Source of the DNA: Fibrella forsythiae
GTDB taxonomy: Bacteria; Bacteroidota; Bacteroidia; Cytophagales; Spirosomataceae
Length of the DNA stretch: 64,000 nucleotides
Reading direction: 5' to 3'
Assembly (NCBI RefSeq): GCF_017353175.1
Contig: NZ_JAFMYW010000006.1
Location: 457,512-521,511 of the forward strand
Shown: piece after piece, positions 8,871 through 17,876 of the stretch
How the letters are laid out: every line of letters starts with the position of its first letter
Numbering within the stretch: position 1 is the first letter of the stretch
Made by a program: the position numbers and the translations under genes
The notes under the pieces: generated by a model
The model's database searches: none
Seen by the model: the letters and a program-made list of their open reading frames with translations, nothing else
What the model was told of the DNA's origin: nothing

Positions 8871-9740
8871 ATGCCCACACACCGCCTCGTTGAAACCAAT
8901 GGTATTCGACTTCATGTCGTGAAAAAAGGCCCCGTCGATGGGCCGCTGATTATACTGCTACACGGTTTCCCCGAGTTCTGGTACGGCTGGCGAGCACAGA
9001 TCGACGCGCTGGCCGCTGCTGGTTTCCGGGTCTGGGCACCTGACCAGCGCGGCTACAACCTGAGCGATAAACCGGTGGGCATTCGTGCTTACACGATCGA
9101 TAAGCTCGTTGCCGACGTGGTTGGTCTAATCGATGAGGCGGGCCGCGAAAAAGCTACCGTTATCGGACACGACTGGGGCGCTATTGTAGCCTGGTGGCTG
9201 GCGGCAACGTACCCAGACCGGTTGCACAGGCTCAGTTGCCTGAACGTACCACACTACGCCGTGATGCATCGCTTCCTGAACAAAAGCCCCCGTCAACTGG
9301 TGCGTAGCTGGTATGCGGGCTTTTTTCAGATTCCGTGGTTACCTGAATGGCTCAGCCAACGCGGCAACTGGTGGCTGATGACCCGTGCCTTGCAACGAAC
9401 CAGCCGGCCAGGTACGTTCGCAGATACCGATCTTGATGCGTACCGGAAAGCCTGGTCGCAAACCGGCCCAACGGGCGATACAGCGTTCCGGACCATGATC
9501 AACTGGTATCGGGCATTGGCGCAACACCACCCTCCCCTACCGGCTCACGCTCAGATCACCGTACCAACCCTATTGATTTGGGGATCCCGGGATGCTTTTC
9601 TGCTCCGCGATATGGCCCAACCCAGCATTGACCTCTGCCTGAACGGACGGCTGGTTTTCATTGAATCGGCCACGCATTGGGTACAACACGAGGAAGCTGA
9701 CTCTGTTAACAACTTGCTCATCCATTTCTTGCATGAATAG
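8871..9740 (+). CDS. Alpha/beta hydrolase, epoxide-hydrolase-like
   Basis: 289 residues from the ATG at 8871 (in-frame ATG also at 8856). The fold is of the soluble epoxide hydrolase/haloacetate dehalogenase type: oxyanion segment LHGFPEFWYGWR, APDQRGYNLSDKP, nucleophile elbow VIGHDWGAIVAWW with the catalytic Asp, and a C-terminal catalytic His in ATHWVQHEE. The Asp nucleophile rather than Ser points to epoxide or C-halogen hydrolysis; substrate unknown. It follows the FAD dehydrogenase closely on the same strand, so an operon is possible. Confidence 0.85.
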   Translation: MPTHRLVETNGIRLHVVKKGPVDGPLIILLHGFPEFWYGWRAQIDALAAAGFRVWAPDQRGYNLSDKPVGIRAYTIDKLVADVVGLIDEAGREKATVIGHDWGAIVAWWLAATYPDRLHRLSCLNVPHYAVMHRFLNKSPRQLVRSWYAGFFQIPWLPEWLSQRGNWWLMTRALQRTSRPGTFADTDLDAYRKAWSQTGPTGDTAFRTMINWYRALAQHHPPLPAHAQITVPTLLIWGSRDAFLLRDMAQPSIDLCLNGRLVFIESATHWVQHEEADSVNNLLIHFLHE

Positions 9741-9848
9741 CTGCTTGCCAAAAACGTACCGATCCCTCAATCCGTTACCGAACACACAGTTCTTGGCAAA
9801 CCGACGGATCAACATGGTATAGTTTGCGCAAAAACAACGTATAACACC

Positions 9849-10514
9849 ATGCGCGCTCTTTATCCCCTCCTTTTCATCCTGCTATTCGGGACTGCCGCTG
9901 CTCAAACCAGTCAGTTCACCGCTACGATCAACGGTAAACCATTCAAAGCGAATGGTCAACGGCTTAAACTTCCGTTGCCTGGATCGATGCGTTACCTGGC
10001 TATTGCCGGCATGAACGTAAAGCCTGATGTACAACTCTGGCTCCGGTTTTTCTATCTGAATGAACTGAAACCCGGCACCTACAGGATTCTGGCAGAGAAT
10101 GATAAGTCGGTGAAAGAAACGTTTGATAAGAACAACCCGAACGCCAGTGCCGTGTATGCCCTGCTCGACTATACGGAAGAGACGAAAGGCATGGGCCACG
10201 CCTTTCAGGATGGTGAATCGTACGAAGGCACCGTAACAATTTCGAAGGTGACCGACACCAGTATTGAGGGTACATTTTCAGGTACGTTGAAAGGGCAAAC
10301 GTATAAGAAGCGGGTGATGGCAACCCTTTCCGGCTTCGGCCTGAGGCAGAATCTGGAGGACAAGGCGATTACGGCAGCGGGCGGTGGCATGTTCGTTAAA
10401 GGCGACCCACACGATCACGATAACACTAAAAAGGGCGACAAGACCGACGACATCAGGGTCGAGAACGGTACTTTCAACGTTTATTGGGGCAAAGACGACA
10501 AGGCCAAACAGTGA
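9849..10514 (+). CDS. Exported protein of unknown function
   Basis: 221 residues with a signal peptide (MRALYPLLFILLFGTAAAQT, cleavage likely after AAA or AAQ). The mature protein begins FTATINGKPFKANGQRLKL, like the small beta-sandwich exported proteins common in Bacteroidota, and ends with a His/Asp/Lys-rich stretch (GDPHDHDNTKKGDKTDD) that could bind metal. I do not recognise a named domain with certainty. It stands alone between two unrelated genes. Confidence 0.7.
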   Translation: MRALYPLLFILLFGTAAAQTSQFTATINGKPFKANGQRLKLPLPGSMRYLAIAGMNVKPDVQLWLRFFYLNELKPGTYRILAENDKSVKETFDKNNPNASAVYALLDYTEETKGMGHAFQDGESYEGTVTISKVTDTSIEGTFSGTLKGQTYKKRVMATLSGFGLRQNLEDKAITAAGGGMFVKGDPHDHDNTKKGDKTDDIRVENGTFNVYWGKDDKAKQ

Positions 10515-10540
10515 CCTTTTTATGCCAAGACAACGTAGGA

Positions 10541-11299
10541 TTAGTGATTTAGCAGCACAAACGCGATGAACGGCAGGTTGAGGTAATCGGGCAGTTTCAT
10601 GACGCGCAGCCGGATAATGTGCTGCCAGATCATTACGGCATTACCAATTACTGTCAGCGCAGGTACGTCAATTGCCGCGCCGGTTGCCTTAAAAATGCCC
10701 CCCAACAGCAAGCTCATGCCCAAATGCCCGGCGTAATCGAGGCTATTGGCTAGCCGTGTCTGTGCCGAGTGACGAACGATGTAGGCACCGCTCCATCCTG
10801 TCTGGCCAACCAGTGCAAGCAATGCCAGCAGATTGACGTGCCCAATAACTGACAGGTGGCTCACCAGCAATGAGCCGTAAAGCAAGACCAGGAATGAGAT
10901 CCGATAGGCCACGCTGAAATCGGGCGTGAGGTCCATGATATGCCAGCGCTCGGTTGTTGCCGGCACAATGATGCGGCGGTTATATGAAATGAATGCGTAC
11001 AGCTTTCGCGCCACATCAACCAGCACCGTTCGGCGAACAAATTGGCTGAAGCGAGGCCATACGGTGCCTAATAACGTCAATACGGCATCGACGCCATACT
11101 GCGTTTCACCCGTTTCCAGATCGAGCAACGGGATTTCATGTTTGCTCCGAACCGGGTCTAGCTGACCAATAAGCTGGCTAACGGTAGCCGAATCGTTCGA
11201 CTGGCGAGCCTCAGGCGGGAGCGCTCCTGCAACAACCAATCCTTTTGTGTAAACCCGGCAGAGCGGACAATCAGTGTCATAAATCAGAACCTTATTCAT
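10541..11299 (-). CDS. DCC-domain membrane protein
   Basis: 252 residues. The N-terminus carries the DCC signature YDTDCPLCRVYTKGL, a CxxC thioredoxin-like motif; the C-terminal half has several hydrophobic segments (YRISFLVLLYGSLLVSHLSV and others), so the protein is membrane-anchored. The family is annotated as thiol-disulfide oxidoreductase-like without proven activity. Its gene follows the GbsR-type regulator on the same strand by about 100 bp, but has its own copy of the TTTTCA-N8-TGAAA site 25 bp before the start, suggesting control by that regulator. Confidence 0.82.
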   Translation of the reverse strand: MNKVLIYDTDCPLCRVYTKGLVVAGALPPEARQSNDSATVSQLIGQLDPVRSKHEIPLLDLETGETQYGVDAVLTLLGTVWPRFSQFVRRTVLVDVARKLYAFISYNRRIIVPATTERWHIMDLTPDFSVAYRISFLVLLYGSLLVSHLSVIGHVNLLALLALVGQTGWSGAYIVRHSAQTRLANSLDYAGHLGMSLLLGGIFKATGAAIDVPALTVIGNAVMIWQHIIRLRVMKLPDYLNLPFIAFVLLNH

Positions 11300-11323
11300 A
11301 ACATGGCTTATTTTGAAATTATA

Positions 11324-11343
11324 TTTTCAGAAATATTTGAAAC
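11324..11343. promoter_or_regulatory. Putative GbsR/MarR operator, copy 1
   Basis: TTTTCA (11324-11329), an 8-bp spacer, then TGAAAC (11338-11343), 25 bp upstream of the DCC gene start. The same dyad with identical spacing occurs upstream of the regulator gene at 11932. Confidence 0.6.
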
Positions 11344-11400
11344 TTAGAATTCTAAAAAAAGCCACCTGATTGTGGCCTGCACAGACGTATTATGCCTGAC

Positions 11401-11904
11401 TCACCGGGCGAATAATTTCACAAAATTTGTCAACAACCAGGTTTCTTCCGCTTTCAAAGCCGCACCAGCCGTAGCGTCGGCAAAGGTGGCAACCCGGCTG
11501 ATGTTGCTGATCACTTTGGTAAACTCAGCGGCCTCCGGCGAATCAGTATTGATTGACGTCAATTCATCGAGTACCGCCAGCACCGGGGCTATTTCGCGAC
11601 GACGGCGTTCTTTCACAACCTGCCTGGCTACCTTCCAGATGTCTTTTTCAGCGTAAAAAAACTCTCTGCGTTCGCCAGACTTCAGCTTTTTGAACACCAG
11701 CCCCCAGTCGATCAGGTCACGGATGTTCATGTTGGCATTCCCGCGCGAAATCTGCAACTCTGCCATGATCGTATCCGTGTCCAGCGAGTCGGGCGAGATC
11801 ATCAGCAGGGCATGTATCTGTGCCATCGTACGGTTTATACCCCACTGCGTTGCCAGGGTCCCCCACGTTTGAATAAATCTATCCTTTGCCTCCGCGAATT
11901 CCAT
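11401..11904 (-). CDS. GbsR/MarR-family transcriptional regulator
   Basis: 167 residues. The winged-helix region matches GbsR-type regulators: WGTLATQWGINRTMAQIHAL, MAELQISRGNANMNIRDLID (recognition helix) and WGLVFKKLKSGERREFFYAE (wing). GbsR homologues control osmoprotectant synthesis in Bacillus, but many Bacteroidota members sit beside unrelated membrane proteins. Here the partner is the DCC membrane protein downstream. A dyad 28 bp upstream of its own start indicates autoregulation. Confidence 0.85.
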   Translation of the reverse strand: MEFAEAKDRFIQTWGTLATQWGINRTMAQIHALLMISPDSLDTDTIMAELQISRGNANMNIRDLIDWGLVFKKLKSGERREFFYAEKDIWKVARQVVKERRRREIAPVLAVLDELTSINTDSPEAAEFTKVISNISRVATFADATAGAALKAEETWLLTNFVKLFAR

Positions 11905-11931
11905 GATCCAAATGTAATAGCTAGTTTTGTA

Positions 11932-11951
11932 TTTTCAATAATTAATGAAAA
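11932..11951. promoter_or_regulatory. Putative GbsR/MarR operator, copy 2
   Basis: TTTTCA (11932-11937), 8-bp spacer, TGAAAA (11946-11951), 28 bp upstream of the regulator start at 11904 in an AT-rich region. Same dyad and spacing as the site before the DCC gene. Confidence 0.6.
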
Positions 11952-12149
11952 TAACGAAATTAAATCGAATGATTCGCCCATCAAATGATAATTCTGACGT
12001 TAATCTGACATAGCCTGCCTGCCCTTCGCGATCATTATTCACCAGAAATACGAAAAGCAACCGTTAGCGTGTAGTAGTTCTTCCTAAATTTGGGCTGGTA
12101 TGGGTTAGTTTCCAGCACCCACCCTCCCTGCGACACACCACTCCCACAA

Positions 12150-12776
12150 ATGGTAGCCAAGCCGTTTTCCGATCTTACTACACACCTGCGCCAGCGTCTG
12201 AGCGAATCCTTACCGGGCGAGGCTGCGCATCGAAAAATGGCATCGTCGGCTCGTACTAAACTGGGAATCAGGCCCAATGAACGTACCCGGCGCAGCGCAG
12301 TCCTTATTCTTTTCTATCCGTACCAGAGCCAGATTTTTTTACCGCTCATTCTTCGCCCGCAGTATGACGGGGTGCATGCCGGTCAAATGGCCTTTCCGGG
12401 TGGCCGCGAAGAACGGACCGACCGCGACCTGACGCAGACAGCCTTACGGGAAGCGCAGGAAGAAATCGGCATTAAAGTACAGGACGTAACGGTGTTGGGG
12501 CAGTTGACAGAGCTTTTCATTCCACCCAGCAATTTCTACGTGCAGCCTATCGTTGGTATGCTCAACTCCCGACCCGATTTCTATCCCGACCCACGCGAAG
12601 TAGATGCTGTCATTGAAGTTAATCTGGCTACGCTGCTCGACGAAACCATTGTTGGCGACAGCCAGATTGAAGTCCGTGGCGTGATGGTTGATGCGCCTTT
12701 TTACCAAATTGAAGGCCACCGTGTCTGGGGTGCCACTGCCATGATGATCGCCGAGTTGCTGGAGGTGATGAAATAA
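12150..12776 (+). CDS. CoA pyrophosphatase-like NUDIX hydrolase
   Basis: 208 residues from the ATG at 12150; a start at 12090 would add an unlikely 20-residue leader. The NUDIX region reads AGQMAFPGGREERTDRDLTQ followed by TALREAQEEIGI, the slightly extended box of the NudL/CoA diphosphatase group. SARTKLGIRPNERTRRSAVL upstream also fits that group. Such enzymes cleave CoA and its derivatives to 4'-phosphopantetheine and 3',5'-ADP. It is divergent from the GbsR-type regulator. Confidence 0.85.
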   Translation: MVAKPFSDLTTHLRQRLSESLPGEAAHRKMASSARTKLGIRPNERTRRSAVLILFYPYQSQIFLPLILRPQYDGVHAGQMAFPGGREERTDRDLTQTALREAQEEIGIKVQDVTVLGQLTELFIPPSNFYVQPIVGMLNSRPDFYPDPREVDAVIEVNLATLLDETIVGDSQIEVRGVMVDAPFYQIEGHRVWGATAMMIAELLEVMK

Positions 12777-12901
12777 CGCACTACAGACTGATTATCAACC
12801 CTTTAAATCGACATCACTCTGCTAGTTCTGACCCTACATGCTGCTACCAGCCAGATCGCGTAGCGAAGAGTCCCCCCCCCGGTGGCAATCGACCGGTGAG
12901 T

Positions 12902-13492
12902 CTAGTTGATTAGCCAGCAGTTTACCGAAAAGCGATAATCTTTAAACGCAAGGTTGCTGCTTCTGACTGGGGCAACCGAATGGGGTGCCACTGATGAGAA
13001 AACCACCAAACTATTGTTTTCAGGACTCAGTGCAACCGGCTCGTCAAGGCCCGGAAGAAAAGCAGCCGGGTACATAATCAGTTCACCGCCTTCGAATTGT
13101 TTGGGTTCGGAGAAAAAGTAGTAGACCGCCGTTACAACGCGCATATTCTGGACTATCGACTTATCATTGATGTCTATATGTGTTCTAAAATGACCGCCCT
13201 CGCCGAATGCCGCGATGTTTAACTCGTACCTTCGCACGGCAAACGGAGCAACGCCTGCCGCCTTGAAAATAGCCGCCTAGTTGGTTGTTAGCGCCTCTTT
13301 GAACACATCGGCAAACTTGCCCATGCTGAAAAGTGAAGTAGACTGTTTGGCACTTTTGTCTACTTCTTTCCCATGGTTGACTTTCGACACCTCAAACCTA
13401 AGTTCGTTCGCGATCACGTAGTCATACAACTCCTTGTGAAGGCCTTCCGGCAAAAAGTTATGGAACCGATGGTATGGAAATAATTTTGGCAT
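12902..13492 (-). pseudogene. 2OG-Fe(II) oxygenase interrupted by an in-frame TAG
   Basis: One continuous frame of 197 codons from the ATG at 13492, broken only by TAG at 13277-13279 (codon 72). Before it lies MPKLFPYHRFHNFLPEGLHK and DVFKEALTTN; after it, AAIFKAAGVAPFAVRRYELN and GGHFRTHIDINDKS, with the metal-binding HxD, then APHSVAPV with the distal His and an Arg-containing strand. All residues expected of a prolyl-4-hydroxylase-like 2-oxoglutarate oxygenase remain and there is no frameshift. Either a recent nonsense mutation, a read error, or readthrough. It lies between the CoA pyrophosphatase and nitrilase-like genes; a C9 tract sits just downstream (12872-12880). Confidence 0.8.
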
Positions 13493-13511
13493 ACAAACAA
13501 TGTTCTGTTAG

Positions 13512-13550
13512 CTGCCAGCCACCTTCACGTCATCCGCATTTGGCTGGCAG
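13512..13550. other. Stem-loop in a short intergenic gap
   Basis: CTGCCAGCCA (13512-13521) pairs with TGGCTGGCAG (13541-13550) between the nitrilase-like gene and the oxygenase, both on the minus strand. It may attenuate or end the nitrilase transcript; no U-tract is evident. Confidence 0.4.
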
Positions 13551-13566
13551 ACAGACGAAACTGCCG

Positions 13567-14577
13567 TTATTTCGCGTCGAACAGCCGGCGAATGACATCT
13601 TGCTGGTTTTTGACCAGAATACCCCGGTCGGGCGATTCGGCCAGTAGCGTATTGAGCGGGTAATAGTTATGCTGGGCGTAGCTGTCGGCATATACTTCGA
13701 AGCGTTGACGCGACAACAGGTTGGCTGCTCCCGTACGCTGCCGGTACTGGCGCAGGGCACTCAGATCAATATCGGCGTTGGCTACCATACTTTCACCATA
13801 GCCTGCCTCTGCCAGAACCAGCCCTTTGTAATCAATCACCCTTGAACCCGCATCGGTTGACCCGAAGGGTACGGAAATCCCCGACAAACCTGCTGAGTTG
13901 GCCGATACAACGTACCCCGTGTTCTCGATGGCCCGGGCCATTTTGCCCACATTCTTCTGCGTCAGCAGTGGGCTGCCGATTTCGGAGGTGGAATGCAGGA
14001 AAATCTCGGCCCCCCGCATGGTCAGGCAACGCGCCACTTCCGGAAACAGGATATCGTCGGATGCGATGCATGCCAGGTTACCGATGTTCGTTTTGGCAAC
14101 GGGGAATATCGAATCGTAGCCGTATGCTTCTAAGTAATAAGCCCAAACGTCGGGCGGCGTTGGACTCGATATTGAATTCAGCCGGCGATAGCGCAGAATA
14201 ACGTCGCCGCTGGGGTTAAGAATAAAGCTGGTCTGGAAATACAGATCAGGGAAGAAGGGATCCTGCTCGTAGGCGTTTCCTGAGAAATAAATCTTATGTT
14301 TTTGAACCATAGCCCCCAGCGCCTCATAAATGCGTCCGTCGAGTTCCAGGGCTGCTTTGTCGCGCCATTCTACCAGGCTCTCGCCAATGGGGTAGCCCGT
14401 CAGAAAATATTCGGGAACAACAACCAGCAGCGTATCGCGACCAGCCACGGTGATCGACGCTTCTATTTGCGCGTCGATCCGGTTTATCGAGGCCAGCATG
14501 ATCGCCTCGGCTTCGTCGCGGGTGGTGGCATTATTTACGGTTTGACAGGTTAACTGAAGCGCTAGAGCTTTGTACAT
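13567..14577 (-). CDS. Nitrilase-superfamily protein, likely non-canonical active site
   Basis: 336 residues from the ATG at 14577, which begins MYKALALQLTCQTVNN. The fold is that of carbon-nitrogen hydrolases: catalytic Glu in VVVPEYFLTGYP is kept. However, where aliphatic amidases have KYRKIIP the sequence is RYRRLNS, and where they have IICDDGNYPE it is IASDDILFPE, so the catalytic Lys and Cys appear replaced by Arg and Ser. A Cys lies two residues earlier (LACIAS). The protein may be inactive or use altered chemistry. Divergent from kynU. Confidence 0.78.
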   Translation of the reverse strand: MYKALALQLTCQTVNNATTRDEAEAIMLASINRIDAQIEASITVAGRDTLLVVVPEYFLTGYPIGESLVEWRDKAALELDGRIYEALGAMVQKHKIYFSGNAYEQDPFFPDLYFQTSFILNPSGDVILRYRRLNSISSPTPPDVWAYYLEAYGYDSIFPVAKTNIGNLACIASDDILFPEVARCLTMRGAEIFLHSTSEIGSPLLTQKNVGKMARAIENTGYVVSANSAGLSGISVPFGSTDAGSRVIDYKGLVLAEAGYGESMVANADIDLSALRQYRQRTGAANLLSRQRFEVYADSYAQHNYYPLNTLLAESPDRGILVKNQQDVIRRLFDAK

Positions 14578-14759
14578 AAGTTGATAAAATGAAACTGGTA
14601 GCGTGTATGGTGATTGTAAACAGGTACGTTGCGTATCATGATGAACGGGCAACCGGGTTGGTATGAATGGCCCGGTTTACTGATTCACTGGATAAGGTTC
14701 GTGCATGTTCATGGGCCAAATTACAAAGATCGACCTGATTTCTGCGTTAACTTTCCGGT

Positions 14760-16031
14760 ATGAACTTCGTCAATGACCGCGACTTTGCCCGCCAGCTCGA
14801 TCAGGTCGATCCGCTTCGCGAGTACCGCCATCAGTTTCACATTCCGCAGCGAAACGGGCAGCCGCTCATCTACTTCTGTGGTAACTCACTGGGTCTTCAG
14901 CCTAAAGCCGCCCGCACCGCGCTCGACCGTGAACTAACTGTTTGGCAACACCTGGCCGTTGAGGGCTGGTTTGATCAGGACACTACGCTGCAGAATGAAC
15001 CGTGGCTGGCAATTCATGAGCGAAGTAAGCCTGCCCTGGCCCATATTGTGGGAGCTACCGAAGCGGAGGTATGCGCCATGAACAATTTAACGGTAAACAT
15101 GCATTTGTTGCTGACGTCGTTCTACCGGCCAACGGCGACCAGAAACCGGATTTTGACCATCAGCGGTGATTTCCCCTCCGATCAGTATGCGCTTGAGACG
15201 CACATTCGCAGTAGAGGTCTCGATCCGGCCAAGGTATTGATTGAAGTAACTCCGCATGCAGGCGAAGACACCTGGCGAATGGCGACCATACTGGCGGCCA
15301 TTGAGCAACATGCCGATGACCTGGCGCTGGTGCTTCTGAGCGGCGTTCACTACTACACCGGACAAGCCTTTGATATGGCGTCTGTTGCCCGTCTGGCACA
15401 GCAGCACAACGTACCCGTGGGATTCGATCTGGCTCACGCCGTAGGCAACGTACCCCTTCACCTCCACGACTGGGGCGTTGATTTTGCGTTCTGGTGTTCC
15501 TACAAATACCTTAATTCCGGTCCAGGCGGGGTTGCGGGTCTGTTTGTGCACGAAAAGCACCATGCCGACACCAACGTACCCAGGCTTGCGGGCTGGTGGG
15601 GGTATGATCAGTCGCGACGGTTCGAGATGACCAAAGGATTTGTGGCAATGCCCGGTGCCGACGGCTGGCAGGTCAGTACGCCAACGGTATTGGCCATGGC
15701 CGTTCATACGGCCGCCGTTCAGCTCACGGCCGAGGCCAGCATGCCGACACTACGCCTGAAAAGCGAGCGGCTAACGGCGTACCTGCATTTTCTGGTGCGC
15801 GATCTGGTACAGGTTATCACGCCCGATGACCCTGCTCAACGAGGTTGCCAGCTGTCGTTGCTGATTCCGGCCAACGGGAAAACTGTTTTCGGGCAGCTGA
15901 CCGAAGAAGGAATTATTGGCGACTGGCGCGAACCCAACTGTATCAGGCTGGCCCCTACTCCACTCTACAATACATTCGAGGAGGTCTGGCAGGTAGGTAA
16001 TGCATTAAGCAGGCTGCTCACTATCGGATAA
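14760..16031 (+). CDS. kynU: Kynureninase
   Basis: 423 residues, usual length. Signatures: IYFCGNSLGLQPKAAR near the N-terminus, FPSDQYALETHIRSRGLDP, FDLAHAVGNVPLHLHDWGVD (Asp binding the PLP pyridine nitrogen) and FWCSYKYLNSGPGGVAGLFV with the PLP-binding Lys. The enzyme splits kynurenine to anthranilate and alanine, or 3-hydroxykynurenine to 3-hydroxyanthranilate, in tryptophan breakdown or NAD synthesis. No other kynurenine-pathway gene is next to it. Its 3' end overlaps the converging TetR gene by 27 bp. Confidence 0.95.
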   Translation: MNFVNDRDFARQLDQVDPLREYRHQFHIPQRNGQPLIYFCGNSLGLQPKAARTALDRELTVWQHLAVEGWFDQDTTLQNEPWLAIHERSKPALAHIVGATEAEVCAMNNLTVNMHLLLTSFYRPTATRNRILTISGDFPSDQYALETHIRSRGLDPAKVLIEVTPHAGEDTWRMATILAAIEQHADDLALVLLSGVHYYTGQAFDMASVARLAQQHNVPVGFDLAHAVGNVPLHLHDWGVDFAFWCSYKYLNSGPGGVAGLFVHEKHHADTNVPRLAGWWGYDQSRRFEMTKGFVAMPGADGWQVSTPTVLAMAVHTAAVQLTAEASMPTLRLKSERLTAYLHFLVRDLVQVITPDDPAQRGCQLSLLIPANGKTVFGQLTEEGIIGDWREPNCIRLAPTPLYNTFEEVWQVGNALSRLLTIG

Positions 16032-16673
16032 TGTCACTACGGGCAGTACGTCGTGGCCCAGCCGTTCTTTTGTGGCGAGCGAAACGCCGTAAAAAATTCG
16101 TTCAATAGCGGCTTCGATCTCGTTCCAGCCGGCATCGGTACCCATGTCGATCCCCATTACGGTTCGTTTGTCGTGTGCCATGAACGTTAGCATGGTCATG
16201 CCGCTGATAATGATGGCGGCAAATGACCGACCGTATTTGCTTTGGATGAGTTCGCCCAGTTTTTCAATCATGACCCGAATCTGTTCTTCTTTCTGAAAGG
16301 CCACCAGGTTAGTCGCGCCATTCTGGTTGTTTATCAGATCATTACGCAGAAATTCCTGCGCCTGGGGGTTCGTTCGCAGCAACCGAAATTCAGCAAGAAT
16401 GAAGTTAGAACAGGCCTGAAAAAACTCGTCGAGCGTGGCTCCGCTCAGCTTTTCCAAATCAATCGGTGGGGCAGTAACCACTGGCTGGTATTTCTGATAA
16501 TACGCATTGATCAGGCCATCGAGCCCACCGAAATAGCGATATATCAAAATCTTATTAACCCGGGCTCGTTGCGACACCCGGTTGATGCGAACCTGCTCAA
16601 ATCCGCCCTCAATAACTAGTTCATGGACTGCATCAATCAATCGTTGTTCAGTCCGCACCCGATCGCGCGTCAT
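16005..16673 (-). CDS. TetR/AcrR-family transcriptional regulator
   Basis: 222 residues from the ATG at 16673 (MTRDRVRTEQRLIDAVHELV); upstream in-frame starts lack homology. The TetR N-terminal HTH is clear: EGGFEQVRINRVSQRARVNK followed by ILIYRYFGGLDGLI. The C-terminal ligand domain is generic, so the effector is unknown. It converges with kynU with a 27-bp overlap and lies just upstream of queG on the same strand (91 bp), but is not evidently linked in function to either. Confidence 0.88.
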   Translation of the reverse strand: MTRDRVRTEQRLIDAVHELVIEGGFEQVRINRVSQRARVNKILIYRYFGGLDGLINAYYQKYQPVVTAPPIDLEKLSGATLDEFFQACSNFILAEFRLLRTNPQAQEFLRNDLINNQNGATNLVAFQKEEQIRVMIEKLGELIQSKYGRSFAAIIISGMTMLTFMAHDKRTVMGIDMGTDAGWNEIEAAIERIFYGVSLATKERLGHDVLPVVTLSDSEQPA

Positions 16674-16763
16674 ATCGGAAAAGCCAATGTGTAACTGAAT
16701 TCTACAAGCTATAAACTCAGCACCAGCACGGCTCAAACATAACACTAACGTGAATGTAACCTG

Positions 16764-17696
16764 CTATTTGTTTATGAAACGGACATTACGAACCATTCCT
16801 TCACACTTTGTGCGTTTCATTGGTGATCGCTTTGCCAGTTCACGAAATACCTCCTCGGTGATTTCTTCCCAATCGGTTTTGGTCATAGCCGCCAATTCGG
16901 GAGATAACGCAAAGGCGGGTGTCTGATGTGGTTTGGCAAAACGGTTCCACGGGCACACATCCTGACAGATATCGCAGCCGAATATCCAGTTCTCGAATTT
17001 ACCTTTCACTTCCTGCGGAATGGCCTCTTTCAGTTCGATAGTGAAATAGGAAATACAACGACTACCGTCTACTACATACGGCGCCACGATGGCGTCTGTC
17101 GGGCAGGCGTCGATGCAGCGGGTGCAGGTGCCGCAATGGTCGGTAGTGGGGCCATCGGGGTCGAGGTCCAGATCGAGAATCAGCTCGCCGATGAAGAAGA
17201 AGCTGCCCATTTTCCGATTCAGCAGATTACTGTGCTTTCCCACCCAGCCTAACCCTGACTTCGCCGCCCAGGCTTTATCCATCACCGGCGCTGAATCAAC
17301 AAAGGCGCGCCCACCTACCTCACCAATTTCAGCATGAATGAAGTGTAACAGGTCTTTCAGTTTGTCTTTCAGCACGAAATGATAATCGGTACCATAGGCG
17401 TATTTCGAGATCTTGTAGTCGTCGGCTCCCTCGGGCAGGCGATTATCGGGGTCATCGCCGGGGTAATAATTCAGGAGAACCGACACCACCGATTTGGCGT
17501 CGTCGACTAGCAGGCGCGGATCAAGGCGTTTATCGAAGTGGTTGGCCATATAGCCCATTTGCCCGTGCATGTTCCGGGTCAGCCACGCTTCCAGGCGGGG
17601 GGCTTCATCGGCCAGAAAATCGGCTTTGGCAATTCCGCAAAAATCAAACCCCAGTTCCAGGGCTTTGGCTTTGATCTTTTGCGCGTTGGTCATCAT
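16764..17696 (-). CDS. queG: Epoxyqueuosine reductase
   Basis: 310 residues from the ATG at 17696 ([16 protein letters not shown]). Two 4Fe-4S motifs are present, [12 protein letters not shown] and [14 protein letters not shown], plus the cobalamin/substrate region [20 protein letters not shown] with the catalytic Asp. QueG performs the last step of queuosine tRNA modification, reducing epoxyqueuosine at position 34. The protein is shorter at the C-terminus than the E. coli enzyme, lacking the HEAT-like extension, as expected for many Bacteroidota homologues. Confidence 0.93.
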   Translation of the reverse strand: MMTNAQKIKAKALELGFDFCGIAKADFLADEAPRLEAWLTRNMHGQMGYMANHFDKRLDPRLLVDDAKSVVSVLLNYYPGDDPDNRLPEGADDYKISKYAYGTDYHFVLKDKLKDLLHFIHAEIGEVGGRAFVDSAPVMDKAWAAKSGLGWVGKHSNLLNRKMGSFFFIGELILDLDLDPDGPTTDHCGTCTRCIDACPTDAIVAPYVVDGSRCISYFTIELKEAIPQEVKGKFENWIFGCDICQDVCPWNRFAKPHQTPAFALSPELAAMTKTDWEEITEEVFRELAKRSPMKRTKCEGMVRNVRFINK

Positions 17697-17876
17697 ATGC
17701 CTATAAGGTTTTGCAGACCGGATAGGTTTCGGGGCAGTCAGGTACGTTGCCATAAGCAGTGTCTGGCTGGTCGGCAGTAGTTTGGTACCAAAATAAGATT
17801 TGCTCCTGTTGGCACTGGCTTCTGGTCATAAACCGTAGCTTTAGCCCGTTGTGTATCTTACCAGAACTGTTTATTC

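Noticed and set aside
12872..12880. C9 tract as a phase-variation switch
   Set aside because: It lies downstream of the interrupted oxygenase and not in a promoter or reading frame, so length change would have no evident effect.
14124..14140. A single TTCTAAG inside the nitrilase-like gene as a fourth regulon site
   Set aside because: It is an isolated box in coding DNA without partners at 11-bp spacing.
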